A DNA stretch of 12,631 bases from Solirubrobacterales bacterium 70-9 (GTDB lineage: Bacteria; Actinomycetota; Thermoleophilia; Solirubrobacterales; 70-9), in the NCBI GenBank assembly GCA_001898095.1, contig MKSH01000122.1, positions 34,130-46,760 on the forward strand. Reading direction: 5' to 3'. The notes beneath the pieces were generated by a model that saw nothing but the letters and a program-made list of their open reading frames with translations, was not told the DNA's origin and did no database searches. Below are positions 1-6,235 of the stretch, in pieces (within the stretch, counting starts at the first letter, position 1; each line of letters starts with the position of its first letter). The position numbers and the translations under genes are program-made.

Positions 1-339
1 CACCTCGTGGTTGGCGAGCGCCGCATCGATGCCCCCCGCTTCCGCCGCGACTTCCCGGACCGCGGCGACGTTCGCCTCGATGTAGAAGGCCAGCTCCTCC
101 TCGGTCAGCTCGGGAAAGGTCTTGACCTCGAAACCCTCGTAAGGATCTTTGACGTAGACCGGCAGCAGGCCGCCGATGTCGGGATTGTGGATCTGGACGC
201 CGGGGATCTTCACCTCGCGGTCCTGGCAGAGCAGGTGCACCTCGTGGCCGAGCCGCGCCAGCGCCGGCGCCAGATTGACGTTGTAGATGTTGCTGCCGGT
301 CCCGCGCAGCATGTAGCCGTGGAAGATGAGGACGCGCAT
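1..339 (-). CDS. Glycosyltransferase family 4-like protein, N-terminal part (3' end outside window)
   Basis: The reading frame starts at an ATG (complement 337-339) and stays open for 113 codons to the window edge, so only the N-terminal third or less is visible. The start reads MRVLIFHGYMLRGTGSNIYN, followed by an LAPALARLGHEVHLLCQD stretch. This is the usual opening of a GT-B glycosyltransferase: a first beta strand, a glycine-rich loop (RGTGSN), then a helix and a GHEV strand. Family members transfer a sugar from a nucleotide-sugar donor in the cytoplasm, often for surface glycans or glycolipids. The acceptor and donor cannot be read from this fragment, and the donor-binding C-terminal domain is outside the window. 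It is transcribed away from the zinc-ribbon gene, with only 33 bp between their start codons. The family call is fairly secure; the substrate is unknown. Confidence 0.82.
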   Translation of the reverse strand, partial: MRVLIFHGYMLRGTGSNIYNVNLAPALARLGHEVHLLCQDREVKIPGVQIHNPDIGGLLPVYVKDPYEGFEVKTFPELTEEELAFYIEANVAAVREVAAEAGGIDAALANHEV

Positions 340-372
340 GTCTTTCCGCCCAAGCTATTAGTCTGTCCGGCG

Positions 373-636
373 ATGAACTCGAAGCAGCTTTTCAGGATGC
401 GTGCCCCGGCCTCCGGCCGCGAGGCGATCGCCGCCACCGAGCCGGGCCAGATCTACCGCGATCGTGAGACCGGCGAGGAGATGTTCCCGGTCGCCATGGT
501 CCTGCCGCTGGCCCCGTCCTCCTCCTCGCTGCCCCGCAGCCCCGAGAACCTGCGGGCCTGCCACCGCTGCGATCAGCTGATCGGCATCGACGTCTCTGAC
601 TGCCCCTACTGCGGCTTGAGGCAAGGCGCCCTTTAG
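373..636 (+). CDS. Small zinc-ribbon protein of unknown function
   Basis: This is an 87-residue frame ending in TAG. Its C-terminal 25 residues carry two CxxC knuckles (C63/C66 in CHRC and C77/C80 in CPYC), spaced as in a zinc ribbon. The preceding 60 residues are polar and Ser/Pro-rich, with no recognised domain, signal peptide or membrane segment. Such proteins often bind nucleic acid or a protein partner, but nothing here says which. The ATG at 373 is used; an in-frame ATG at 397 is an alternative and would leave 79 residues. Neither has a strong Shine-Dalgarno sequence. A GC hairpin directly after the stop supports a real transcript end. The frame is open further upstream to position 7, but that stretch is antisense to the glycosyltransferase and is not taken as coding. 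Confidence 0.55.
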   Translation: MNSKQLFRMRAPASGREAIAATEPGQIYRDRETGEEMFPVAMVLPLAPSSSSLPRSPENLRACHRCDQLIGIDVSDCPYCGLRQGAL

Positions 637-642
637 CCTCGC

Positions 643-662
643 GACCCCCCCCTGGGGCGGTC
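643..662. terminator. Putative bidirectional terminator hairpin
   Basis: The outer arms GACC (643-646) and GGTC (659-662) enclose a C-run that can pair with GGGG (654-657), leaving a small loop and one bulged C. It lies in the 39-bp gap between two convergent genes, the zinc-ribbon stop at 636 and the secreted-protein stop at 676. There is no T-tract on either strand, so it would be of the tract-less type often proposed for high-GC actinobacteria. The role is inferred from position. Confidence 0.4.
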
Positions 663-675
663 AAGACCTCAGCTG

Positions 676-1452
676 TTATTCCGTCGTTTCGGCCGCCGGG
701 GTTTTGACCAGCGTCGCCGTGTAGAGCAGGCGGGCGTTCGAGTAGTAGCAGCCGTAGGTCTTCGTCTTGCCGACGCCCTGCTGCGGATGTTCGTTCTGGA
801 TGTCTTCTTTGGACGAGCAGTGTTCCGGCAGGCGACTGCCGCGCCAGGTGTTTTCGCTGGAGACGTTGAAGGCGAACATCGGCGCCCAGGTGGGCACGGT
901 GAGGGCGACGACCTGGCCCTGGAGGACCGAGAGCGGGTGCTTGAGGGCGAAGATGGGGGTCGTGCCGAAGTAGGGGTTCAGCACCTGCAGCGGGCTCTGA
1001 CGGACCAGGGTGTATTTCGGCGGGTTGGTCCCTTCGATCGGTTTGAGGATCCCGATCCGGGCCTCCGACGGTTCACCGAGGAATTCGTCGAAGAAGCCGA
1101 CCTCGTTGGTGGTCGTCGCCGTTTCCTTCGTCGAGGGCTTGGCGAGGGTGATCGACCAGGCGACGATCTTGCCGTCGTAGGGCGCCTCGTAGGGGCGCGC
1201 GATCCCGTCGGCGATCGACTGGAAGCCGGTGACGTGGCCCTCCACCCGGCACGGCGTCACCTCGACGTTGTTGACGATTTTGCCCGGGCAGGAGGCGGGC
1301 GGCGTTTCCGCGGTCTGGCCGAGGACGGTGACCGTGAGCGGCGCCGAACTGGCCGAGCCGGGGTTGAGCACGGCGAAGACCGCGGCGAGGCAGGCAGCGA
1401 AGGCGAGCGCCAGGGCGGCGTGGCGGCGGCTATGGGTGGACGAATTCGGCAT
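676..1452 (-). CDS. Secreted protein of unknown function
   Basis: The product is 258 residues from the ATG at 1450-1452, which has a CAGG about 9 bp upstream. A TTG 15 codons further up (1497) is open but less likely, because the ATG gives a proper signal-peptide start. Residues 1-37 form that signal: a basic stretch (HSRRH), an Ala/Leu-rich core, and a probable signal peptidase I site after an ASSA motif. There is no lipobox and no later membrane helix, so the mature protein is probably exported and released or wall-associated. Four cysteines remain in the mature part (C55, C68, one in PEHC, one in YGCYYS), enough for two disulfides. The body is rich in beta-type sequence and matches no family I can name. 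It diverges from the glycoside hydrolase gene across 187 bp. Confidence 0.8.
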   Translation of the reverse strand: MPNSSTHSRRHAALALAFAACLAAVFAVLNPGSASSAPLTVTVLGQTAETPPASCPGKIVNNVEVTPCRVEGHVTGFQSIADGIARPYEAPYDGKIVAWSITLAKPSTKETATTTNEVGFFDEFLGEPSEARIGILKPIEGTNPPKYTLVRQSPLQVLNPYFGTTPIFALKHPLSVLQGQVVALTVPTWAPMFAFNVSSENTWRGSRLPEHCSSKEDIQNEHPQQGVGKTKTYGCYYSNARLLYTATLVKTPAAETTE

Positions 1453-1639
1453 TGAATACCTGGCAACACCGGGTCGGCGGGCCAGTTGCGGAGGCAATCT
1501 TTACGAGCCGGGCGGCTCGATGCAGCTTCCCGACCCCCGTTGCACGATCTTGGCCAGTCTGGGCGGGTGCGTTCGCAGCAATGACCGCATAGCGGCCAGA
1601 AGTGCGAACGCATCGGGCGGCTCGGTAGCGTCCGCGGCC
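1453..1639. promoter_or_regulatory. Divergent intergenic region between secreted protein and glycoside hydrolase
   Basis: These 187 bp separate two start codons facing away from each other, so both promoters should lie here. I see no convincing -35/-10 pair for either gene. The region contains a small perfect hairpin at 1504-1519 (CGAGCC / GGCTCG) and the 45-bp palindromic repeat at 1568-1612. An 11-bp direct repeat, CGGGCGGCTCG, occurs at 1509-1519 and again at 1614-1624, exactly 105 bp apart. The palindrome ends only 27 bp before the hydrolase ATG, so it would lie in or near that gene's leader. Confidence 0.45.
1568..1612. repeat. Dispersed palindromic element, copy 1 (intergenic)
   Basis: Perfect 10-bp outer arms TGCGTTCGCA (1568-1577) and TGCGAACGCA (1603-1612) enclose a second, smaller palindrome CCGC-ATA-GCGG (1585-1595). 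The same unit recurs at 7454-7498, with 40 of the first 44 positions identical. Flanking sequence is not shared, so the unit is about 45 bp. On the minus strand this copy would read CVRTSGRYAVIAANA, close to the peptide that copy 2 contributes to NnrE, but here it lies in no accepted gene. Confidence 0.85.
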
Positions 1640-2839
1640 ATGGACGACGCCCAACGCGCCCTCGCCGAGGCCGAGCGGGTCTTGCGCCAGAACTGGCGCG
1701 AAGGCGAGGCCGACGGGGTCCCCTACGCCTACTCCGAACCCAGCCCCGGCCGCTATCCCTGGCAGTGGTACTGGGACAGCTGCTTCGCCGCGATCGTCAA
1801 CCGGCGCTTCGAGCCGGACCGCTCGCGGGCCGAGCTGGAGAGCCTGCTGGCGGCCCAGCGGCCGGACGGGTTCATCGGCCACACGATCTTCTGGGGACGC
1901 CCGGTCTCCGGCTTCCGCCGCGCCTTCTACAACGTCGCCACGCGGACCGCGAGGCAGACCGAGTCGATCCAGCCGCCCCTCCTCGCCTGGGCCTGGCGGA
2001 TCGCGGTCGGCGACCCCGCCGCGGAGCCGCGGATCGGCGCCCAGGCCGACTGGCTGCTCGCCAACCGCGATCTCGAGGGCGACGGCCTGCTCTGGATCGT
2101 CCAGGGGGACGAGTCCGGTCTCGACGCCTCGCCCAAGTTCGAACCGGTCTGGGGACGCGGCTCGGTCGGCCGGGCCGGCTTCCCCTTCCTGGTCGAGCGC
2201 AACCGTCGGCTCGGCTGGGACGCGCGGCGGATCCGCGAGCGCGGCGGCCCGGTCCTCTGCGAGACGCTCGTCAACACGCTCTGGTCGCTCTCCCTGCGGA
2301 GCCTCGGCCGCGAGTCGGCGACGCCGGCGCTGGTCGACCGGCTCTGGGACGAGGAGCGCGGCCTCTTCGTCGACGAAGCCCAGCCGGGCGGCCTCCGCCC
2401 CGCGCCGATCACCTGGCCGAGCCTGGCACCGCTGGCACTCCCCGACCTGCCGGAGGCGATCGGCCGGCGCCTGGTCGAGGAGCACCTGCTGAACGAGCGC
2501 GAGTTCCTCACCCCGGTGGCGCCGCCCTCGGTGGCGGTATCCGAGCCCAGCTACGAGCCGGGCGGCGGCCACGGCCCGATCCGCCGCTACTGGCGCGGCC
2601 CGACCTGGATCAACTCGGCCTGGATGGTCTGGATCGGGATGCGTCGGCTCGGTTACCTGGAGCAGGCCGAGCGACTCGCCGCAGGGGTGATCGGAGCGGT
2701 CGCCCGCTCAGGCCTGCGCGAGTACTACGATCCGCGCGACGGCACCGGCCTCGGTGCCCGCGACTTCGCCTGGTCCGCGCTCGTCGCGGAGTTGGCCGCG
2801 CCCACCGAGTCCGACCTACCGCTTCAAAGAGTCGTCTGA
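1640..2839 (+). CDS. GH63/MGH1-like glycoside hydrolase
   Basis: The product is 399 residues with an (alpha/alpha)6-barrel type sequence resembling the GH63 mannosylglycerate/glucosylglycerate hydrolases and related trehalase-like enzymes. Visible family signatures are PWQWYWDSCFAA near residue 35, the segment GDESGLDASPKFEPVWG around residue 160, YWRGPTWINSAW in the last quarter, and REYYDPRDGTG...FAWSAL near the end. By comparison with the known catalytic Asp/Glu pair of these hydrolases, D162 (in GLDASP) is the likely general acid and E361 (in REYYDP) the likely base. There is no signal peptide, so a cytoplasmic glycosidase acting on a small glycoside or oligosaccharide is expected. The ATG at 1640 gives the expected N-terminus, although the frame stays open upstream through the intergenic repeat. 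The substrate is not deducible. The gene stands alone on the plus strand. Confidence 0.8.
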   Translation: MDDAQRALAEAERVLRQNWREGEADGVPYAYSEPSPGRYPWQWYWDSCFAAIVNRRFEPDRSRAELESLLAAQRPDGFIGHTIFWGRPVSGFRRAFYNVATRTARQTESIQPPLLAWAWRIAVGDPAAEPRIGAQADWLLANRDLEGDGLLWIVQGDESGLDASPKFEPVWGRGSVGRAGFPFLVERNRRLGWDARRIRERGGPVLCETLVNTLWSLSLRSLGRESATPALVDRLWDEERGLFVDEAQPGGLRPAPITWPSLAPLALPDLPEAIGRRLVEEHLLNEREFLTPVAPPSVAVSEPSYEPGGGHGPIRRYWRGPTWINSAWMVWIGMRRLGYLEQAERLAAGVIGAVARSGLREYYDPRDGTGLGARDFAWSALVAELAAPTESDLPLQRVV

Positions 2840-2951
2840 CAAGGAACTCGCGCTGCGCGCTCGCACCCCGCTTCCAGCGGGGGTCGCGAGCCGAGGGGAG
2901 CGCACTCCAGTGCGTAACCCGAGGCGAGCGACCGAGGACGCCGTCAGACGC
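2840..2951. terminator. Convergent spacer with two hairpins, putative bidirectional terminator
   Basis: The 112-bp gap lies between the stop of the glycoside hydrolase (+) and the stop of infA (-). Hairpin 1 spans 2860-2890: CTCGC/GCGAG outer arms and CCCCGC (2866-2871)/GCGGGG (2877-2882) inner arms, with a small internal loop. Hairpin 2 spans 2901-2914: CGCACT/AGTGCG. Neither is followed by a T-run. Position and pairing suggest transcript ends for both the hydrolase gene and the long minus-strand operon. Confidence 0.5.
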
Positions 2952-3170
2952 CTATTTGTAGCGGTAGGTGATACGGCCTCGGTCGAGGTCGTACGGGCTC
3001 AACTCGATCTTCACGCGGTCGCCCGGCAGGATGCGGATGTAGTGGCGGCGCATCTTGCCGGAGATATGGCCGAGCACGTCGTGCCCGTTGTCCAGTTTGA
3101 CCCGGAACATCGTGTTGGGGAGGGCCTCGGTGATCTCGCCCTCCATTTCGATCTTTTCCTCTTTAGCCAT
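2952..3170 (-). CDS. infA: Translation initiation factor IF-1
   Basis: This is a complete 72-residue IF-1 (S1/OB-fold). It opens [19 protein letters not shown] and carries the family motifs [26 protein letters not shown] and a [13 protein letters not shown] end. IF-1 sits in the A site of the 30S subunit during initiation and assists IF-2 and IF-3. Length and every conserved block match the family, so it should be functional. It is the last gene of the minus-strand operon, 18 bp after the cca stop; no clear Shine-Dalgarno sequence precedes it (the upstream bases are pyrimidine-rich). In most bacteria infA lies in the large ribosomal-protein cluster near rpmJ/rpsM; its location behind cca is unusual and raises the question of a second copy elsewhere in the genome. 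Confidence 0.97.
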   Translation of the reverse strand: MAKEEKIEMEGEITEALPNTMFRVKLDNGHDVLGHISGKMRRHYIRILPGDRVKIELSPYDLDRGRITYRYK

Positions 3171-3188
3171 GCGGTCGGGGAGCGTATC

Positions 3189-4601
3189 TCAACCGCGCAG
3201 CAGGCCGAGCGCGCCATCCCGGTCCGTAACCTCGCCTGCATACTGCGCCGCCTCCAGCTCGGCCAGCTTCTGCCCGATCTCGGGCCCCTCGATGCCGAGC
3301 TCGGTGGCGATCTCGTCGCCCCGGAGGAGCGGCTCGGGCGGGCCGTCGCGGAGCCAGTCGAGCGCCGCGCCGACCATCTCGCGGGCCAGGTCGAGGTGCG
3401 CCTGGACCATCTCCGGGGCGGCGATCGGCCCGGCGCCACGGGCCGAGAGGCGGTCGGCGACGGTCAGCAGCGTGACGTCGATCGTCACCGGTTCGGTCGC
3501 CCGCAGGTAGTCGTGGACGCGGCGCGGCGGCAGCGGCACCTCGCGGACCATGAAGCCGAGCCGCAGGTGGTGGAGCGTCAGCGCCTGCAGGTAGCGGGTG
3601 AGCTTGCGGGAGGCACGCAGCCGTCCCATGATCTCGCCGATCACCACGGCGCCCTCGACGTCGTGCCCTTTGAAGCCGACGAAGCCGTCGCGTTCGGCCC
3701 GCGTGGCGGGCTTGGCGATGTCGTGGAGGAGGGCGCCGAAGCGCAGGGCGGTCCGGCGGTCCATCTCGTCGGCGAGCGGCTCGGCGAGGAAGGCGGCGGC
3801 CTCGGCGGCGCGCGCGGGGCCGACGAAGCGCGGCAGGTCGCGCTCGATCTCCAGCGTGTGGGCGAGCACCTCGAGCGTGTGCCCGTGCACGTCGAGGTGG
3901 TGGTTGGGGCCCTGGCCGACGCCCTTCGTCCCCTCCAGCTCGGGGAGGACGACGGCGGTGAGGCGGAGCTCGTCGAGCAGTTCGAGGCCGCGCAGCGGGG
4001 CGGGGCCGGCGAGCAGCTGGCGCAGCTCCGACAGCTGGCGCTCGCCCGCCGGGTCGGCGGCCAGCCCGGCGGAGTCGTGGGCGAGGGCGACGGTGTCGGG
4101 ATCGATCGTCAGCTCCAGGACGGCGGCGAGGCGCGCCGCCCGCAGGAGCCGCAGCGGGTCGTCGACGAAGCTGGTCGGGCCGACGACGCGGAGGACGCGG
4201 CGCTCGAGGTCGGCGAGGCCGTCGAACGGATCGATCGCCTCGCCCGCCGCCAACGGCACGGCGACCGCGCCGACGGTGAAGTCGCGCAGCGCCAGATCGG
4301 CCTCGATCGAGCCGCCGCGCAGGGCGGTGACGTCGACCTGCCAGCCGCGCGAGGGGGCGACGACGCGCCAGGTGCCGAACTCGGCGGAGAGCTCGAAGGC
4401 GTGCTCGCCGAGCTCGCGGGCAAGCGCTTTGGCGACCGGGCCGGGATCGCCGGCGACGGCGAGATCGAGGTCGACGACGTCCTTGCCGAGGGCAGCGTCG
4501 CGGACCGCGCCGCCGGCGATCCAGACGCCCTCCGCCCCACCCAGCGCGCGAAGCGCCGCCTGGGGCAGCTCGGCGGCGCGCAGTTGGTCGGCGAGGCTCA
4601 T
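3189..4601 (-). CDS. cca: CCA tRNA nucleotidyltransferase / poly(A) polymerase-type protein with HD domain
   Basis: The 470-residue product is a class II nucleotidyltransferase with a C-terminal HD domain. Motif A is GGAVRD (30-35) with the metal-binding DLD (D44, D46). D90 and the LRDFTVGA motif (about 105-112), a variant of the usual RRDFT, form the nucleotide site. DPLRLLRAARLA (148-159) is the conserved RNA/nucleotide-binding helix. The HD motif is H293-D294 in LLHDIAKP, with a further H313-D314 in KGHD. These enzymes add or repair the 3' CCA of tRNAs; some relatives are poly(A) polymerases or A-adding only, and sequence reading alone cannot exclude that. The ATG overlaps the alr stop by 4 bp (ATGA), so translation is probably coupled. 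The window shows no tRNA gene from which to judge whether CCA is genome-encoded. Confidence 0.88.
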   Translation of the reverse strand: MSLADQLRAAELPQAALRALGGAEGVWIAGGAVRDAALGKDVVDLDLAVAGDPGPVAKALARELGEHAFELSAEFGTWRVVAPSRGWQVDVTALRGGSIEADLALRDFTVGAVAVPLAAGEAIDPFDGLADLERRVLRVVGPTSFVDDPLRLLRAARLAAVLELTIDPDTVALAHDSAGLAADPAGERQLSELRQLLAGPAPLRGLELLDELRLTAVVLPELEGTKGVGQGPNHHLDVHGHTLEVLAHTLEIERDLPRFVGPARAAEAAAFLAEPLADEMDRRTALRFGALLHDIAKPATRAERDGFVGFKGHDVEGAVVIGEIMGRLRASRKLTRYLQALTLHHLRLGFMVREVPLPPRRVHDYLRATEPVTIDVTLLTVADRLSARGAGPIAAPEMVQAHLDLAREMVGAALDWLRDGPPEPLLRGDEIATELGIEGPEIGQKLAELEAAQYAGEVTDRDGALGLLRG

Positions 4602-5755
4602 CCTCCCTCCGTAACCCGCGGGACGCGCGGGGAGATCGCGCAGGTGACCTCGTAGTTGATCGTCTCCAGGCGGGCGGCGATCTCCTCGGCGCGGATCTCC
4701 TCTTCGCCCTGGCGCCCGATCAGGACCGCCTCCGCCCCCGGCTCGATCTCGGTCTCGGGGCCGAGGTCGATCGTCAGGTTGTCCATCGAGACGGTGCCGA
4801 CCAGCGGATAGCGGCGGCCGGCGACGAGGACGTCGCAGTGGTTGGTGAGCGCCCGGCGCACCCCGTCGCCGTAGCCGAGCGGCACGAGCCCGACCCAGGT
4901 GTCCTCGGGGGCCTTCCAGCGGCGGCCGTAGCCGGCACTCTGCCCGACCGGGAAGCGCTTCACCGCGGCGACGTGCGAGTGCCAGGAGAGGGCCGGGCGC
5001 AGGCCGCGGGAGGTGGGGTCGTCCTGGAACGGGTCGAGCCCGTAGATCGCGACGCCGCAGCGGGCCATGTCGAAGTGGGAGCGCGGCGAGCGGAAGACCG
5101 CAGCGCTGTTGGCGGCGTGCACGGTCACCGCGGGGAACTCGGCGCGGACCGCGGCGGCGACCGGCTCGAAGCGGTCGAGCTGCTCGAAGAAATAGCCCCC
5201 GTCGTCGTCCGGTTCGTCGGCGGTGGCGAAGTGGGTCCAGACCCCGGCGAGCTCGAGGTCGGGATCGGCGGCGACGGCGCGGGCGAGCGCCACCACCTCC
5301 TCGCCGTCGAAGGTCCCCAGCCGGCCCATGCCGCTGTCGTGCTTGACGTGGACGCGGGCCGGGCGGCCGAGCGCGCGGGCGCGGGCGGCGACCAGCTCGA
5401 GGAAGCCGGGGCGCCAGACGCTGATCGCCGAGCCGGCGCCGAGCACGACGTCGACCTCGGCGTCGGTGAGGGCGCCGAGCGTGATCAGCTCGGGGGCGCC
5501 CTTGGATCCGGCGCCGGCGGCACCGTCAGCTCCGACGAGCCCCGCCGCGGCAAGCTCCGTCGCCTCGGTCGCGACGGCCACCGCGAGGGCACTCGCCCCT
5601 CCCGCCAGCGCCGCCCCTGCGCAGGCCGCCGCGCCGTGACCGTAGCCGTCCGCCTTCACCACCGCGCAGAGCCGCGACTCCCCCAGCTCGGCCCGCAAGC
5701 GTTCGCAGTTGGCGCGCAGCGCGCCCAGGTCGATCCGGGCGAACGCCCGCTCCAT
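4598..5755 (-). CDS. alr: Alanine racemase
   Basis: The 385-residue product is a fold-type III PLP enzyme that interconverts L- and D-alanine, supplying D-Ala for peptidoglycan. The PLP lysine is K34 in VVKADGYGHG. The second catalytic base is Y276 in SAGYGRRW, and HDSGMGRLG (R145) and PLGYGDG (295 region) are also present. SMDN (323-326) closes the active site. Length is normal. An Ala/Gly-rich insertion around residues 75-87 (GADGAAGAGSKG) probably makes a loop. The start at 5755 gives the standard opening RAFARIDLGALRAN. It follows the CBS-protein stop by 4 bp and overlaps cca by 4 bp, which suits one polycistronic mRNA. In many actinobacteria alr follows nnr in the same order, which supports the assignment; there tsaE/tsaB come next, but here cca does. 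Confidence 0.96.
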   Translation of the reverse strand: MERAFARIDLGALRANCERLRAELGESRLCAVVKADGYGHGAAACAGAALAGGASALAVAVATEATELAAAGLVGADGAAGAGSKGAPELITLGALTDAEVDVVLGAGSAISVWRPGFLELVAARARALGRPARVHVKHDSGMGRLGTFDGEEVVALARAVAADPDLELAGVWTHFATADEPDDDGGYFFEQLDRFEPVAAAVRAEFPAVTVHAANSAAVFRSPRSHFDMARCGVAIYGLDPFQDDPTSRGLRPALSWHSHVAAVKRFPVGQSAGYGRRWKAPEDTWVGLVPLGYGDGVRRALTNHCDVLVAGRRYPLVGTVSMDNLTIDLGPETEIEPGAEAVLIGRQGEEEIRAEEIAARLETINYEVTCAISPRVPRVTEGG

Positions 5756-5759
5756 GGCG

Positions 5760-6221
5760 CTACCCGTCGACGACGGCGGCGAGGGCGTCGGCCCGCGTGA
5801 CCATGCCCGCCAACCGCCCGTCCTCGTCGACCACCGGCAGGTGGTTGTGATGGTGATCGGCGATCTTCTTCGCCACCCGGTCGGCCGCCTCGTAGGTGTG
5901 GACGGTGATCGGGTCCGCGGTCATCAGCTCCGAGACTTTCGTCGCGAAGGCTTTTTCGAGCCGCTTCTCGAAGCCCTTCATCGAGCCGACGAAAACGATC
6001 CCGCCCATGATGTTCAGGTAGTGCGGCAGGTGCAGATCGGACTGCTCGTCGGCGAGGATCAGGTCGGACTCGCTGACGATGCCGACCACCTTGCGATCCT
6101 CGTCGACCACCGGGACCGCGCCGTGATCGGTCTTCGCCAGGAGGTCGATCGCGGTCCGCGCGTCGTCCTCGGGCGTCACGCGCTCGATGTCGCGGTCCAT
6201 GATCTCGCCGGCGGTCTTCAT
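5760..6221 (-). CDS. Tandem CBS-domain protein
   Basis: The 153-residue soluble protein consists of two CBS modules, which together form one Bateman module. CBS1 covers about residues 5-58 (IMDRDIERVTPEDDARTA ... GAVPVVDEDRKVVGIVSESD). CBS2 covers about 95-150 (LMTADPITVHTYEAADRVA ... HHNHLPVVDEDGRLAGMVTRAD). They are joined by a longer linker with LPHYLNIMGG and a GFEKRLEKAFATKV helix, a pattern seen in stand-alone CBS proteins. CBS pairs bind adenosine nucleotides and act as energy or ligand sensors. No catalytic domain is attached, so a regulatory or partner-binding role is inferred. It sits between nnr (14 bp upstream) and alr (4 bp downstream), in the same operon. The three adjacent histidines in DHHHNHLP are noticeable but such runs occur in the family. 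Confidence 0.9.
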   Translation of the reverse strand: MKTAGEIMDRDIERVTPEDDARTAIDLLAKTDHGAVPVVDEDRKVVGIVSESDLILADEQSDLHLPHYLNIMGGIVFVGSMKGFEKRLEKAFATKVSELMTADPITVHTYEAADRVAKKIADHHHNHLPVVDEDGRLAGMVTRADALAAVVDG

Positions 6222-6235
6222 CGCGGCCCGCGAGA

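Noticed and set aside
1453..1497. Longer secreted-protein start at a TTG (1497)
   Set aside because: The ATG at 1452 gives a standard signal-peptide N-terminus with a possible ribosome-binding site; the extra 15 residues do not fit.
1568..1612. LexA/SOS box or similar operator made by GTTCG/CGAAC
   Set aside because: The half-sites are 25 bp apart and in the wrong orientation for the actinobacterial CGAAC-N4-GTTCG box, and one copy is within a coding region.
2754..4655. Plus-strand open frame (633 codons) across infA and cca
   Set aside because: It runs opposite two well-conserved genes and through their spacer, and its composition is that of an antisense shadow.
4803..4822. GGATAGCGG segment in alr resembling the inner part of the repeat
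   Set aside because: No outer arms are present and the encoded GRRYPLVG is ordinary alanine racemase sequence.
5699..5746. GCGTTCGCA ... GCGAACGC near the alr start, resembling a third palindrome copy
   Set aside because: Only the short arms match; the interior is unrelated and encodes the normal conserved N-terminus of alanine racemase.
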